Assembly: GCA_026418295.1 (NCBI GenBank)
Contig: JAOABP010000007.1
Location: forward strand, 1 to 64,000
Origin: Caldifarciminota bacterium
GTDB lineage: Bacteria; Hydrothermota; Tepidihabitantia; Tepidihabitantales; Tepidihabitantaceae
Reading direction: 5' to 3'
DNA: 64,000 bases
Each line of letters opens with the position of its first letter. The first letter of the stretch is position 1. Below the pieces are notes generated by a model. It had not been told where the DNA came from and did not search any database. It worked only from the letters and a program-made list of their open reading frames with translations. The translations under genes and the position numbers were made by a program. Below are positions 22,996-30,648 of this stretch, in pieces.

Positions 22996-24072
22996 ATGAA
23001 GAAAAGGATTGCCCAGCTCCAGGAACAGCTCGTCCGGGAAAGGCTGGACGGAATCATAATTTCCGGTTTGAACAACATCCGCTATCTCTGCGGTTATACT
23101 GGCAGTAATGGCATGATGGTTGTGACCCGGCGTGCTGCCGTTTTTTATACCGATTTCCGGTATCAGGAGCAGATTAAAACCGAAGTCCGGGGCTGTGACA
23201 AAAAAATTCTGGAACGGGATCTTTACAGTTCGTTTCCGGTTGCTGAGTTAAGGCGGATGCTGGGGGGAAAACGCACTCCGCGCCTCGGGGTGGAGGAAGG
23301 TAATTTAAGTCTGGCGAGGTTCCGGATGCTGCGTCGGCAGCTCAAGGGGTTCAGGCTGATTCCGGTCCGGGACCTGGTCTTGGAACTGAGGCGCAGGAAG
23401 AGCCGGTCCGAGCTGGCGCGGATGCAGCGGGCACAGGAGATTACCGAGCAGGCGTTTAACCGGGCGCTCAGGCTGGTGAAACCGGGGATTACCGAACAGG
23501 ACCTGGCGCTGGAGATTGAGTTTTACTTCCGGCGGTTTGGCGAGCCCGCATTTCCCTCAATTGTGGCATCGGGTGAGAATGGCGCCAAGCCTCATGCCCG
23601 TGCCGGGGTACGGCGGCTGAAAAAGGGAGATGCGATCACATTTGACATCGGGTGCAGGTATCAGGGCTACTGTGCTGATATGACCCGCACCGTATTTCTG
23701 GGCAGACCGGACCCAGAGCTGAGGCGGGTATATGAGGCGGTCCTGCAGGCACAGCAGGAGGCGCTCGGAGCGATGAAGGCCGGGGTGCCGTGCAAGTTTG
23801 TGGACCTGGTGGCGAGAGAATATCTTAATCAGCAGGGACTGGGTCAGTTTTTCGGTCACAGCCTGGGCCATGGGGTCGGGCTGGAGGTGCATGAGCAGCC
23901 GGCTCTTGCCCGGACCAGCCGGCAGGTGCTGGAGCCGGGTGATGTGGTTACGGTGGAGCCGGGTGTTTATCTGCCCGGAAAAGGCGGGGTAAGAATTGAG
24001 GATATGGTGCTGGTTACCAGTACCGGAATTCGTAATTTCACCAAGGCAGACAAGGAGTTACTGATAATTTAA
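22996..24072 (+). CDS. M24-family Xaa-Pro aminopeptidase/dipeptidase
   Basis: The 358-residue protein has an N-terminal creatinase-like domain (GIIISGLNNIRYLCGYTGSNG) and a C-terminal pita-bread metallopeptidase domain. The five metal ligands are all visible: Asp in FDIGCRYQGYCADMTRTV (two Asp), His in GHSLGHGVGLEVHE, Glu in VEPGVY and Glu in RIEDMV. It removes residues ahead of proline using two metal ions. It directly precedes efp, a common neighbourhood, fitting a role in handling proline-containing peptides. The longer upstream frame is rejected because it would begin inside the promoter. Confidence 0.93.
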   Translation: MKKRIAQLQEQLVRERLDGIIISGLNNIRYLCGYTGSNGMMVVTRRAAVFYTDFRYQEQIKTEVRGCDKKILERDLYSSFPVAELRRMLGGKRTPRLGVEEGNLSLARFRMLRRQLKGFRLIPVRDLVLELRRRKSRSELARMQRAQEITEQAFNRALRLVKPGITEQDLALEIEFYFRRFGEPAFPSIVASGENGAKPHARAGVRRLKKGDAITFDIGCRYQGYCADMTRTVFLGRPDPELRRVYEAVLQAQQEALGAMKAGVPCKFVDLVAREYLNQQGLGQFFGHSLGHGVGLEVHEQPALARTSRQVLEPGDVVTVEPGVYLPGKGGVRIEDMVLVTSTGIRNFTKADKELLII

Positions 24073-24081
24073 GGAGTGGCG

Positions 24082-24639
24082 ATGGTAACACCAAACGATT
24101 TTCGAACCGGTCTGTTAATTAAATATAACAATGAAATCTATGAAGTTCTTTCCTATGCCCGGACCCGGACCGCACAGCGCCGGGCACGGGTGCTGACCAA
24201 GATGCGCAACATCCGCACCGGAGCGCTGATCGAGGAGAGTTTTGAATCTGAAATCAAGCTGGAAACGGTGGAGATGGAGCGGCGCAAGGGGCAGTTTCTC
24301 TATGCAGATGATACCGGTTACCACTTCATGGACATGGAGACCTATGACCAGTTTGCCCTGAAGCGGGAGGTGCTCGGGGACAAGGTGTATTATCTGACTG
24401 AAGGGGTGGAGGTGGAGATCGGCTATATTGAAGGGGTGCCGATGCTCATTGAGCCGCCGATATTCATTGTGCTCGAGGTGGTTGATACCGAACCCAATTA
24501 CCGGGGTGATACCGCAACCGGCGGGGGCAAGCCGGCGAAGTTGTCAACCGGTCTGGTGGTGGATGTGCCGTTTTTCATCAAGGTGGGCGACCGGGTGCGG
24601 ATTGATACCCGCACCAACACCTATGTTGAGCGGGCATAA
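24082..24639 (+). CDS. efp: Elongation factor P with non-canonical loop
   Basis: The 185-residue three-domain EF-P starts MVTPNDFRTGLLIKYNNEIYEVL and ends with the family signature GKPAKLSTGLVVDVPFFIKVGDRVRIDTRTNTYVERA. It helps ribosomes through polyproline stretches. The domain I loop that normally reads KPGKG, with the modified Lys34, is here RTRTAQRRA (residues 27-35). Counting from the shared NDFR motif, Lys34 aligns with Gln32, next to Arg33-Arg34. AAGGAG lies 5 nt before the ATG, which rules out the slightly earlier GTG. It is operonic with the peptidase upstream and the AccC-like gene downstream. Confidence 0.93.
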   Translation: MVTPNDFRTGLLIKYNNEIYEVLSYARTRTAQRRARVLTKMRNIRTGALIEESFESEIKLETVEMERRKGQFLYADDTGYHFMDMETYDQFALKREVLGDKVYYLTEGVEVEIGYIEGVPMLIEPPIFIVLEVVDTEPNYRGDTATGGGKPAKLSTGLVVDVPFFIKVGDRVRIDTRTNTYVERA

Positions 24640-24645
24640 AGAGGT

Positions 24646-25941
24646 GTGTTCAGGAAGGTTCTGGTAGCCTGCCGGGGAATTCCCGCACTGCGGATTGTCC
24701 GCACCTGCCGGGAGCTCGGTATCAGGAGTGTTGTTCCCTACTCGGAGGCGGACCGGACCGCACTGCCAGTGCTTTTAGCCGATGAGACGGTGTGTATCGG
24801 ACCGGCGCCCCTCCGGGATTCCTATCTTAATGTATCACGGCTCCTGGCAGCGGCTGAGGTTACCGGCTGTGATGCGCTCCATCCGGGCTGGGGTTTTCTG
24901 GGAGCGGATCCGGAGTTCGCTGATGCCACTATCAGCTCGGGAATTGCGTTTATCGGACCGGGTCCGGATGCGCTCCGGCTCTTTGCGGACCGGCTGGCAC
25001 AGCGCCGGCTGGCTCGGGAGCTGAAAATTCCGGTTGTGCCCGGAACCGAGGAGCCGGTCAGCAGTCCGGCTGAGGCGGTACCGGCGGTGTTAAAACTGGG
25101 ACTGCCGGTTGTCGTCAGGCCCGTCGCCAGCAACCTGCACTGCAGCCGTCTGATTAACAAGGAAAAGGATATTGAGTATCAGGTGCGGATGTGCCAGGCA
25201 GAGGTCCGGGCACATAACGCCACTGAGCAGGTTTATCTGGAGCGATATCTGCCCCGAACGCGGCCGGTTGATGTGCTGGTGATTTTCTCTCAGCCAGTGG
25301 CGGAATGGGAGGTTGGCTTTTATCACCGGGAGCAGGACCTGCTTGTCTTCTCCCCGGCAAATCTGTCCGGAAATTTGCGCAGCCGGCTGTACCGCTGGTC
25401 AAGACTGCTGGCAGAACAGCTGCAGTTTCAGGGTGTGCTTGTGGTGCGGTTCCTGATTGATGAGGACAATACTCCTTACTTTCTTCAGCTGAGTGGTGAG
25501 CTCAGCCCCTGGCATCCGCTGGCAGAGATTATTACCGGTATGGATATTGTTGCCGGGCAGTTGAAAGTGGCAGCGGGTGAAAATGCCGGAATCGTTCCTG
25601 CAGACCAGGGAATCAGAGCACTGGCAGCAGGCATCCGGGCAGAGGACCCGGGTGCTGATTTCGAACCATCAACCGGCATCGTCAGTGAGCTGTTACTCCC
25701 GGGCGGACCACACCTGCGGGTGGAGTCTTACATATATCCCGGCTACGAAATTCTGGGGGAGTATGATCTGCTGCTGGTGAATCTTTTTTCCTGGGGGGCG
25801 GATCTGGAAACTGCGGTCCGCCGTCTGCTCCGGGGATTTGCTGAGCTGAACTTCGGCAGTATCAGGACAAATATCGAGCTGCTGAGTACGGTGCTCCACC
25901 ACCCGCATTTCGGGCAGCCGGGCAGATCTATTTTCTTCTGA
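24646..25941 (+). CDS. Biotin-carboxylase-like protein, probably catalytically degenerate
   Basis: The 431-residue protein has the AccC layout: an N-terminal Rossmann-like domain (KVLVACRGIPALRIVRTCRELGI, compare the usual ANRGEIA), an ALHPGWGFLGADPEFA block, a central ATP-grasp and a C-terminal domain. Key sites are altered. The Gly-rich ATP lid (GGGGKG) is replaced by VASNLHCSRL, and the catalytic EMNTRLQVEHP segment reads QLSGELSPWHP, losing the Glu, Asn and Arg needed for ATP and carboxylation chemistry. Position after efp mimics the common efp-accB-accC order, but no accB is present. I infer a pseudo-enzyme or repurposed ATP-grasp protein. The GTG start follows AGAGG closely. Confidence 0.75.
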   Translation: MFRKVLVACRGIPALRIVRTCRELGIRSVVPYSEADRTALPVLLADETVCIGPAPLRDSYLNVSRLLAAAEVTGCDALHPGWGFLGADPEFADATISSGIAFIGPGPDALRLFADRLAQRRLARELKIPVVPGTEEPVSSPAEAVPAVLKLGLPVVVRPVASNLHCSRLINKEKDIEYQVRMCQAEVRAHNATEQVYLERYLPRTRPVDVLVIFSQPVAEWEVGFYHREQDLLVFSPANLSGNLRSRLYRWSRLLAEQLQFQGVLVVRFLIDEDNTPYFLQLSGELSPWHPLAEIITGMDIVAGQLKVAAGENAGIVPADQGIRALAAGIRAEDPGADFEPSTGIVSELLLPGGPHLRVESYIYPGYEILGEYDLLLVNLFSWGADLETAVRRLLRGFAELNFGSIRTNIELLSTVLHHPHFGQPGRSIFF

Positions 25942-25965
25942 CCTGACCGAATTGAAAATTTCTGC

Positions 25966-25994
25966 TTGACAGGCGGGTGCGACTTTGCTATAAT
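25966..25994 (+). promoter_or_regulatory. Perfect consensus promoter of the pilin gene
   Basis: TTGACA (25966-25971), exactly 17 bp, then TATAAT (25989-25994). The predicted start is near 26001, giving a leader of about 106 nt. This exact match to the sigma70 consensus suggests very strong expression, as expected for a major structural pilin. Confidence 0.85.
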
Positions 25995-26106
25995 ATAATC
26001 GAGACGGCGAGCTGCTATGCGTTTACTTTCTTTTTATTATAAGGAGATAAACGGTAGCGGCTTGCGGTCTCATTTATTCCTAAAAAGAAAGGAGGTGCCA
26101 AACACC

Positions 26107-26742
26107 ATGAAGAATCGCGGCTTTACACTGATCGAGCTGCTCGTCGTCATCCTGATTATCGGTATCCTGCTCGCACTGATCATCCCGAACTTCGTGTTGT
26201 TCCAGGAGCGCGCCCGTCGTGCTTCCGTGAAGAACAACATGCACGTCATTCAGACTGCGCTTGAGGCCTATGCCGTGGACCACTACGGCAACTATCCGGG
26301 CGAGGATGTGGAATGGGATCCGGGCAATGAGGCTGGTATCTGTCTGTGGTTCCCGGGCGGTGACCCGATCGGAACCGACGGAGAGCCCAAGCCGGGTAAC
26401 TTCCCGGTCAACCCGTATGACGGCCGGCGCTACAATGACGAGGACAAGGACGAGGAGGACCTGGTTTATCTGGACCTCTTCGGCGAGCTCGAGCCGGGCC
26501 AGAACGCTCAGATCCGGGGCAACGATGAGGAGTGTCCGTACCTTGATTTCGGTGGCACACCGGAATATCCGGGCGGAATCGGCATCGCCACCTATGTGCC
26601 GGATGTCGGTTTCGGTGCTCCGCAGGAGTACGGCATCTACGGATTCGGGCGTGATGTCGCCTATCCGATGTATGACCTCGACCCGCTGTGCGATGACCCG
26701 ACTGACGAGGAGTACTTCATCTTCTTCGTGCTCCACAACTAA
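26107..26742 (+). CDS. Type IV prepilin, probable major pilin
   Basis: The 211-residue protein has a short prepilin leader MKNRG, then FTLIELLVVILIIGILLALIIPNF, the cleavage and methylation site (G5/F6, Glu at +5) followed by the hydrophobic N-terminal helix. The globular part is highly acidic with many Asp and Gly and a conserved-looking FFVLHN end shared with the prepilin at 29500. AAAGGAGGTG precedes the ATG by about 9 nt. A longer frame upstream would bury the leader and is rejected. The perfect promoter, long leader and strong terminator fit the abundantly made major subunit. Confidence 0.88.
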   Translation: MKNRGFTLIELLVVILIIGILLALIIPNFVLFQERARRASVKNNMHVIQTALEAYAVDHYGNYPGEDVEWDPGNEAGICLWFPGGDPIGTDGEPKPGNFPVNPYDGRRYNDEDKDEEDLVYLDLFGELEPGQNAQIRGNDEECPYLDFGGTPEYPGGIGIATYVPDVGFGAPQEYGIYGFGRDVAYPMYDLDPLCDDPTDEEYFIFFVLHN

Positions 26743-26759
26743 TCCTCCAAGAGCAGTGC

Positions 26760-26795
26760 GCGGGGTGGTTTAATCCACCCCGCTTTTCTTTTTCT
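26760..26795 (+). terminator. Rho-independent terminator of the pilin gene
   Basis: GCGGGGTGG and CCACCCCGC form a 9-bp stem around a TTTAAT loop, followed by TTTTCTTTTTCTT. The promoter of the next gene begins within its last T residues. Confidence 0.92.
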
Positions 26796-26823
26796 TGACC
26801 TGAGCAGAATTAATTTTTATACT
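26795..26823 (+). promoter_or_regulatory. Leaderless promoter of the ABC exporter operon
   Basis: TTGACC (26795-26800), a 17-bp spacer and TATACT (26818-26823) predict a first base at 26830, exactly the G of the GTG start codon. The -35 shares its first T with the terminator tail. Confidence 0.65.
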
Positions 26824-26829
26824 CAGACT

Positions 26830-27786
26830 GTGACGGTTGTTAATCAGCCGGTAATCGAGACCGTCCGGTTGAGCAAATCCTACCGGACCGGTTTCCGGAT
26901 GAAGCGGGTCCAGGCGCTTTCCGAGCTGAATCTGCAGGTGGAACAGGGTGAGATTTTCGGGTTTTTAGGTCCGAACGGTGCAGGCAAGACCACGACGATC
27001 AAAATTCTTATCGGTCTGGCACAGCCCAGCAGCGGTTTTGCCACCGTGCTGGGCCGGGCACCGCGTGACCCGCGGGTAAAACGGCGGGTCGGTTTTCTGC
27101 CCGAGTCGCCCTATTTCTATGAGTATCTGACCGCGGTTGAATTTCTTGCCCTCACCGCCCAGCTTTCCGGTGTGTCCCGCAGTGAAATTCCGGGGCGGGT
27201 GCGCCAGATGCTGAAACTGGTCCGGATGGAGCATGCAGCACATCAGCAGATGCGCGGTTTTTCGCGGGGAATGCTCCAGCGGATCGGAATTGCTCAGGCG
27301 CTGATTCATGACCCGGAGGTGGTGATTCTGGATGAACCGATGGGCGGGCTGGACCCGATCGGCAGAAAGGAGTTCCGGGATATAATTGTCAGCCTGCGGG
27401 AACAGGGAAAGACCGTATTTTTCTCAACTCACATTCTGGCGGATGTGGAGATGATCTGCGACCGGGTTGGAATTATCGTTGGCGGCAAGATGGTAGAAAT
27501 TGGCAGGCTGAGCGAGATTCTGACCGGTGAGGTGGAGTCAATCGAGATTACCCTGCAGGGGGTCAGCGGGAAGTTCCGGAAGGGGCTGGAGCGGATCGCT
27601 CAGCGGTCAATTGAATCTGGTGACCTGCTGCTTTTAACGGTGAAGAGTGAGGAGGATGTGGAGCGGGTTCTGGCGATTGCCCGCGAGGCACAGGCGAAGG
27701 TGCGCTCAATCATTCCCCGTTCCCTGACACTGGAGGAGTTCTTTATGGCCCGGGTGAAGAGCGCCGGCAGAAACGGAGGGGTGTGA
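26830..27786 (+). CDS. ABC-2 type exporter ATP-binding protein
   Basis: The 318-residue ATPase has Walker A GPNGAGKTTT, signature FSRGMLQRIGIAQAL, Walker B VVILDEPMGGLDP and switch ISTH-like FFSTHILADVEMICDRVG. It is of the CcmA/NatA/DrrA type that drives ABC-2 permeases. The 100-residue C-terminal extension (VESIEITLQGVSGKFRKG...) is typical. The next gene overlaps it by 1 bp and encodes the permease. Its place inside the pilus gene region suggests a link to surface assembly, but the substrate is unknown. The start is set by the leaderless promoter and no Shine-Dalgarno is seen. Confidence 0.9.
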   Translation: MTVVNQPVIETVRLSKSYRTGFRMKRVQALSELNLQVEQGEIFGFLGPNGAGKTTTIKILIGLAQPSSGFATVLGRAPRDPRVKRRVGFLPESPYFYEYLTAVEFLALTAQLSGVSRSEIPGRVRQMLKLVRMEHAAHQQMRGFSRGMLQRIGIAQALIHDPEVVILDEPMGGLDPIGRKEFRDIIVSLREQGKTVFFSTHILADVEMICDRVGIIVGGKMVEIGRLSEILTGEVESIEITLQGVSGKFRKGLERIAQRSIESGDLLLLTVKSEEDVERVLAIAREAQAKVRSIIPRSLTLEEFFMARVKSAGRNGGV

Positions 27787-28553
27787 TGCTGAACCGGATC
27801 TGGGGTATTGCCTTCAACACCTTCCGGGAATCGGTCCGGGACCGGGTGCTGGCAGCGCTGATCGTGATCGCAATCCTTGTGATGGCAAGCGCCAAGGTGA
27901 TCCAGCCGGTGGCTCTGGGCGAGGCAGAGAAGATTATCAAGGACCTGGGGCTTTCCGCCATCACCCTGTTCTGTGTGCTGATTGCCATACTGGTGGGTGG
28001 CCGGATTGTCTACCGCGAGGTGGAGAAGCGGACGATTTATCTCCTGCTTGCCCGGCCGGTCCGGCGTTATGAGTTCATCATCGGCAAATACTGCGGGATG
28101 ATGCTGGTGCTCGGGGTGAGTCTGGTGCTGATGACCGCCGGTTTTTATCTGGTCCTGCTTCTGACCGGGGTTAAACCGGAGCCGCGCCTGCTCTGGGCGG
28201 TACTGATGACCGGCTTTGAGCTGGCGATTCTGACCGCAGTTGCGGTCCTCTTTTCCACATTTGTAACACCGATCGCCAGCGCAGTGTTTACCTTTGTGGT
28301 CTACTTTATCGGTCACAGCACCCAGCTGCTGCGTCAACTGGCAGCAATCAGTCCGGCACCGATTGTCAAGTTCATCGGCATGTTTCTCTATTATGTCCTG
28401 CCCAATCTGAACAATTTCAATATCCGGGGCGATGTTGTCCACAATGCACCGCTCAATCCGCTGGCAATGGTGCTCTCGATTGCCTATGCGCTGGTTTACA
28501 CCTTCACCCTGCTCCTGATTGCCATTTTTGTCTTCAACCGGCGGGACTTCTGA
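27786..28553 (+). CDS. ABC-2 type permease
   Basis: The 255-residue membrane protein has six predicted helices. The N-terminal IWGIAFNTFRESVRDRVLAALIVIAILVM and a cytoplasmic RIVYREVEKRTIYLLLARPVRRYEFIIGKYCGMM (the coupling helix motif) are typical of NatB/ABC2_membrane permeases. It partners with the ATPase immediately upstream. GGAGG sits 6 nt before the ATG at 27786. Its stop overlaps the start of the next gene (TGATG). Confidence 0.88.
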   Translation: MLNRIWGIAFNTFRESVRDRVLAALIVIAILVMASAKVIQPVALGEAEKIIKDLGLSAITLFCVLIAILVGGRIVYREVEKRTIYLLLARPVRRYEFIIGKYCGMMLVLGVSLVLMTAGFYLVLLLTGVKPEPRLLWAVLMTGFELAILTAVAVLFSTFVTPIASAVFTFVVYFIGHSTQLLRQLAAISPAPIVKFIGMFLYYVLPNLNNFNIRGDVVHNAPLNPLAMVLSIAYALVYTFTLLLIAIFVFNRRDF

Positions 28554-29449
28554 TGAAGCTGGTTGAGGTTACCAGACCCGTTCCCCGGGGACCCGGTTTG
28601 CTTGTTTCCCTGCTGCCCGTGGTGCTGGTGATCTGGGGGTTTGTCGGGATCTATCTGCTGCAGCTGTCGCTTGATGCCACCAGCCGCCGGGCCGGGGAAA
28701 AACTGATGCAGGAGCTTGCCTATTTTCCCTCCGGAGTTGCCCTGCGGGAAATGGTGATTGAGTATGAGGAGCTCGCTGCCGATTTCATCTGGCTGACGGC
28801 GATTGACTATTACGGCCGGCACCAGCAGACTGACCGGCGCTATGAATGGCTGGGTCATATCTTTGAAATTCTGACGACGCTTGATCCGCGGTTTATCGGT
28901 GCCTACCACTTCGGGGCGATCACCCTTGCCTGGGATGCCCACAATCCGGCAGCAGCACTGCGCTTTCTGCTTAACGGCATGAAGGCAAATCCGCTCAACT
29001 GGCAGCTGCCGTTTGATGCCGGGTTTATCAATTACATACTGATCGGTGATTATCAGGCAGCAGCCCGGCTGTTTCAGATTGCAGCCCGGCTGCCTGATGC
29101 CTGGCCAATCATCGAACGCTGGGTGCCCTATGCTACTGCCCGGAGCGGTGATTATGCCAGCGCCCGGGAGATGTGGAAAGACCTGTATTACAGCACCGAC
29201 AACAAGAAACTGAAGGAGTTGATCGTCCGGCAGCTGAAATGGCTGAAGCTGGAGGAGGGATTGGCGGAAATTCAGCGGGCGGTCAATCAGTTTATTGAAA
29301 AGGAAAAAAGGCTGCCGGGCAGTATTGAGGAGTTAAAGCAGCGGGGTTATCTGCCGGTCCTGCCGGAAGAACCCTATGGCGGCCGGTTTTATCTTGACGG
29401 TGACAAGGTCCGGACAACCACACCGCCCAGCCGGCGGGGCTCGGGATAA
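28553..29449 (+). CDS. Membrane-anchored helical-repeat protein with pseudopilin-like tail
   Basis: The 298-residue protein has one N-terminal membrane helix (about 17-42). TPR-like helical repeats follow (about 70-240; GAYHFGAITLAWDAHNPAAALRFLLNGMKANP, ARLFQIAARLPDAW, ATARSGDYASAREMWKDL). The last 50 residues (IEKEKRLPGSIEELKQRGYLPVLPEEPYGGRFYL) match the style of type II secretion pseudopilin C-termini (LPxSLxxLxxxGYLxxLPxDPWGxxY). I infer a periplasm-facing partner of the ABC exporter or of the pseudopilins that follow. I know of no named family. Confidence 0.65.
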   Translation: MKLVEVTRPVPRGPGLLVSLLPVVLVIWGFVGIYLLQLSLDATSRRAGEKLMQELAYFPSGVALREMVIEYEELAADFIWLTAIDYYGRHQQTDRRYEWLGHIFEILTTLDPRFIGAYHFGAITLAWDAHNPAAALRFLLNGMKANPLNWQLPFDAGFINYILIGDYQAAARLFQIAARLPDAWPIIERWVPYATARSGDYASAREMWKDLYYSTDNKKLKELIVRQLKWLKLEEGLAEIQRAVNQFIEKEKRLPGSIEELKQRGYLPVLPEEPYGGRFYLDGDKVRTTTPPSRRGSG

Positions 29450-29453
29450 AAAC

Positions 29454-29481
29454 TTGACAGATGTGAATGAATTACTATTAT
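29454..29481 (+). promoter_or_regulatory. Promoter of the second prepilin gene
   Basis: TTGACA (29454-29459), a 16-bp spacer and TATTAT (29476-29481) give a start near 29488 and a 12-nt leader that contains AAAGGAG. This promoter probably also feeds the downstream pseudopilin and pil genes. Confidence 0.65.
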
Positions 29482-29499
29482 TTAACCAAAGGAGATTTT

Positions 29500-30036
29500 A
29501 TGTGTCCCAAAAACCGCGGCTTTACGCTTGTTGAGCTTTTGGTGGTAATCATGATTCTGGGGGTGCTGATGGGAATGTCGGTGCCGAGGTTTTCCGGTCT
29601 GCGCAATCAGGCACGGATTGCCGCAATGAAGATGAATCTGCACAATGTCCAGACCGCCATCGAGGTGTTTCATCAGGAGTTCGGTTATTATGCCGAGGAT
29701 TTTTACGAGGATGGATACGGATGCGTGTTTCCCGGTGGAGAGTATGATGTCCGGATCGGCAAACTGCCGACCAACCCCTACAGCGGCAAGGAGATGGACC
29801 CGGATGAGTTCAATCCTGAGGATTATGATGATATCACGGAAATCAGTAATACCGATGAATACGGTCCGAATGATGTCTACGGCTATGACCCCGGCAATAT
29901 AGTTTACAAGGTTTATGACCCGCCCGGTTCCGCCTACCCGACTCATTACGGTCTATTGGGAATTGACCACAGCGGTTCCTCAATCCGGGATTTTGATGCG
30001 GACGGCGATGCGGTGATTTTTGTGCTGCACAACTGA
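29500..30036 (+). CDS. Type IV prepilin-like protein
   Basis: The 178-residue protein has the leader MCPKNRG followed by FTLVELLVVIMILGVLMGMSVPRFSGL. Its acidic, Tyr- and Asp-rich body and AVIFVLHN end resemble the major pilin at 26107, so the two are probably paralogues. AAAGGAG lies 5 nt before the ATG at 29500; the longer frame has no ribosome site. It is the first of four consecutive prepilin-type genes. Confidence 0.85.
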   Translation: MCPKNRGFTLVELLVVIMILGVLMGMSVPRFSGLRNQARIAAMKMNLHNVQTAIEVFHQEFGYYAEDFYEDGYGCVFPGGEYDVRIGKLPTNPYSGKEMDPDEFNPEDYDDITEISNTDEYGPNDVYGYDPGNIVYKVYDPPGSAYPTHYGLLGIDHSGSSIRDFDADGDAVIFVLHN

Positions 30037-30068
30037 TGAAGGGAGTCAGCATGGGCAGGTGTTTGTCC

Positions 30069-30097
30069 TTGACAGGAGAGAAGAAGATTTCTATAAT
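30069..30097 (+). promoter_or_regulatory. Perfect consensus promoter overlapping a pseudopilin start, leaderless
   Basis: TTGACA (30069-30074), 17 bp and TATAAT (30092-30097). The -10 overlaps the ATG at 30096 and the predicted first base (30104) is adjacent to an in-frame GTG at 30105. This argues that the GTG, not the ATG, is used on this transcript. Confidence 0.6.
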
Positions 30098-30104
30098 GAA
30101 GTTT

Positions 30105-30647
30105 GTGAGCGCCAGAGACAGTTCAGGGCGCGGGTTCACCTTGGTGGAACTGCTGGTCGTTATTTCAGTGCTTGGAATTCTTCTGGCTTTTTTTGTTCCA
30201 ACAATGATCTCCCGGGTAGCAACCAATGCCCGGCGTACCGCCACTTTACAGGAGATGAATGTCCTGCGGGAGGCAATCATGGGCAATCCGGACCTCCGGG
30301 TTGGCGGTGAGGCGGTCGGTTACGGTTTCAAGCAGGATGTGGGAAGACTGCCGCGGGATCTGGTTGAACTGGCAACCCGCAACCCGTTTGAGGGTATTTA
30401 TGCCCAGCGGTTGTATGTCGGCAAGGAGACACTGCCGGCCTGGGACCCCTATATTCAGAAGGGCTGGAACGGACCTTACATCCGCGAAGACGGAGAGATG
30501 GGCTATCTGTATGACGCCTGGGGAACTGAATACCGTTACTGGGTGGAAAACAATGAGACGCTCGGTCTGATGAGTGCCGGGCCGGACGGTCTTTTCTGGG
30601 GTCAGCCCGGTGCGGTCAAGAATGACGATATCAAGGTGAGGTTCTGA
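30105..30647 (+). CDS. Pseudopilin (GspG/H-like minor pilin)
   Basis: From the GTG at 30105 the protein has 180 residues with leader MSARDSSGRG then FTLVELLVVISVLGILLAFFVPTM. The body contains LPRDLVELATRNPF ... GWNGPYI ... YDAWGTEYRYWVE, the C-terminal signature of type II secretion major pseudopilin-like proteins (W/G-P-Y and DPWGxxY). Alternative starts exist: ATG 30096, and ATG 30051 with AAGGGAG upstream, which would be used on read-through transcripts from 29454 and give leaders of 13 or 28 residues. It probably primes or caps a pilus. Confidence 0.75.
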   Translation: MSARDSSGRGFTLVELLVVISVLGILLAFFVPTMISRVATNARRTATLQEMNVLREAIMGNPDLRVGGEAVGYGFKQDVGRLPRDLVELATRNPFEGIYAQRLYVGKETLPAWDPYIQKGWNGPYIREDGEMGYLYDAWGTEYRYWVENNETLGLMSAGPDGLFWGQPGAVKNDDIKVRF

Positions 30648-30648
30648 T

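Noticed and set aside
27600-28442. Minus-strand 280-residue His/Gln/Asp-rich frame opposite the ABC permease
   Set aside because: Composition is typical of the reverse strand of a membrane protein; no start site or family signature.
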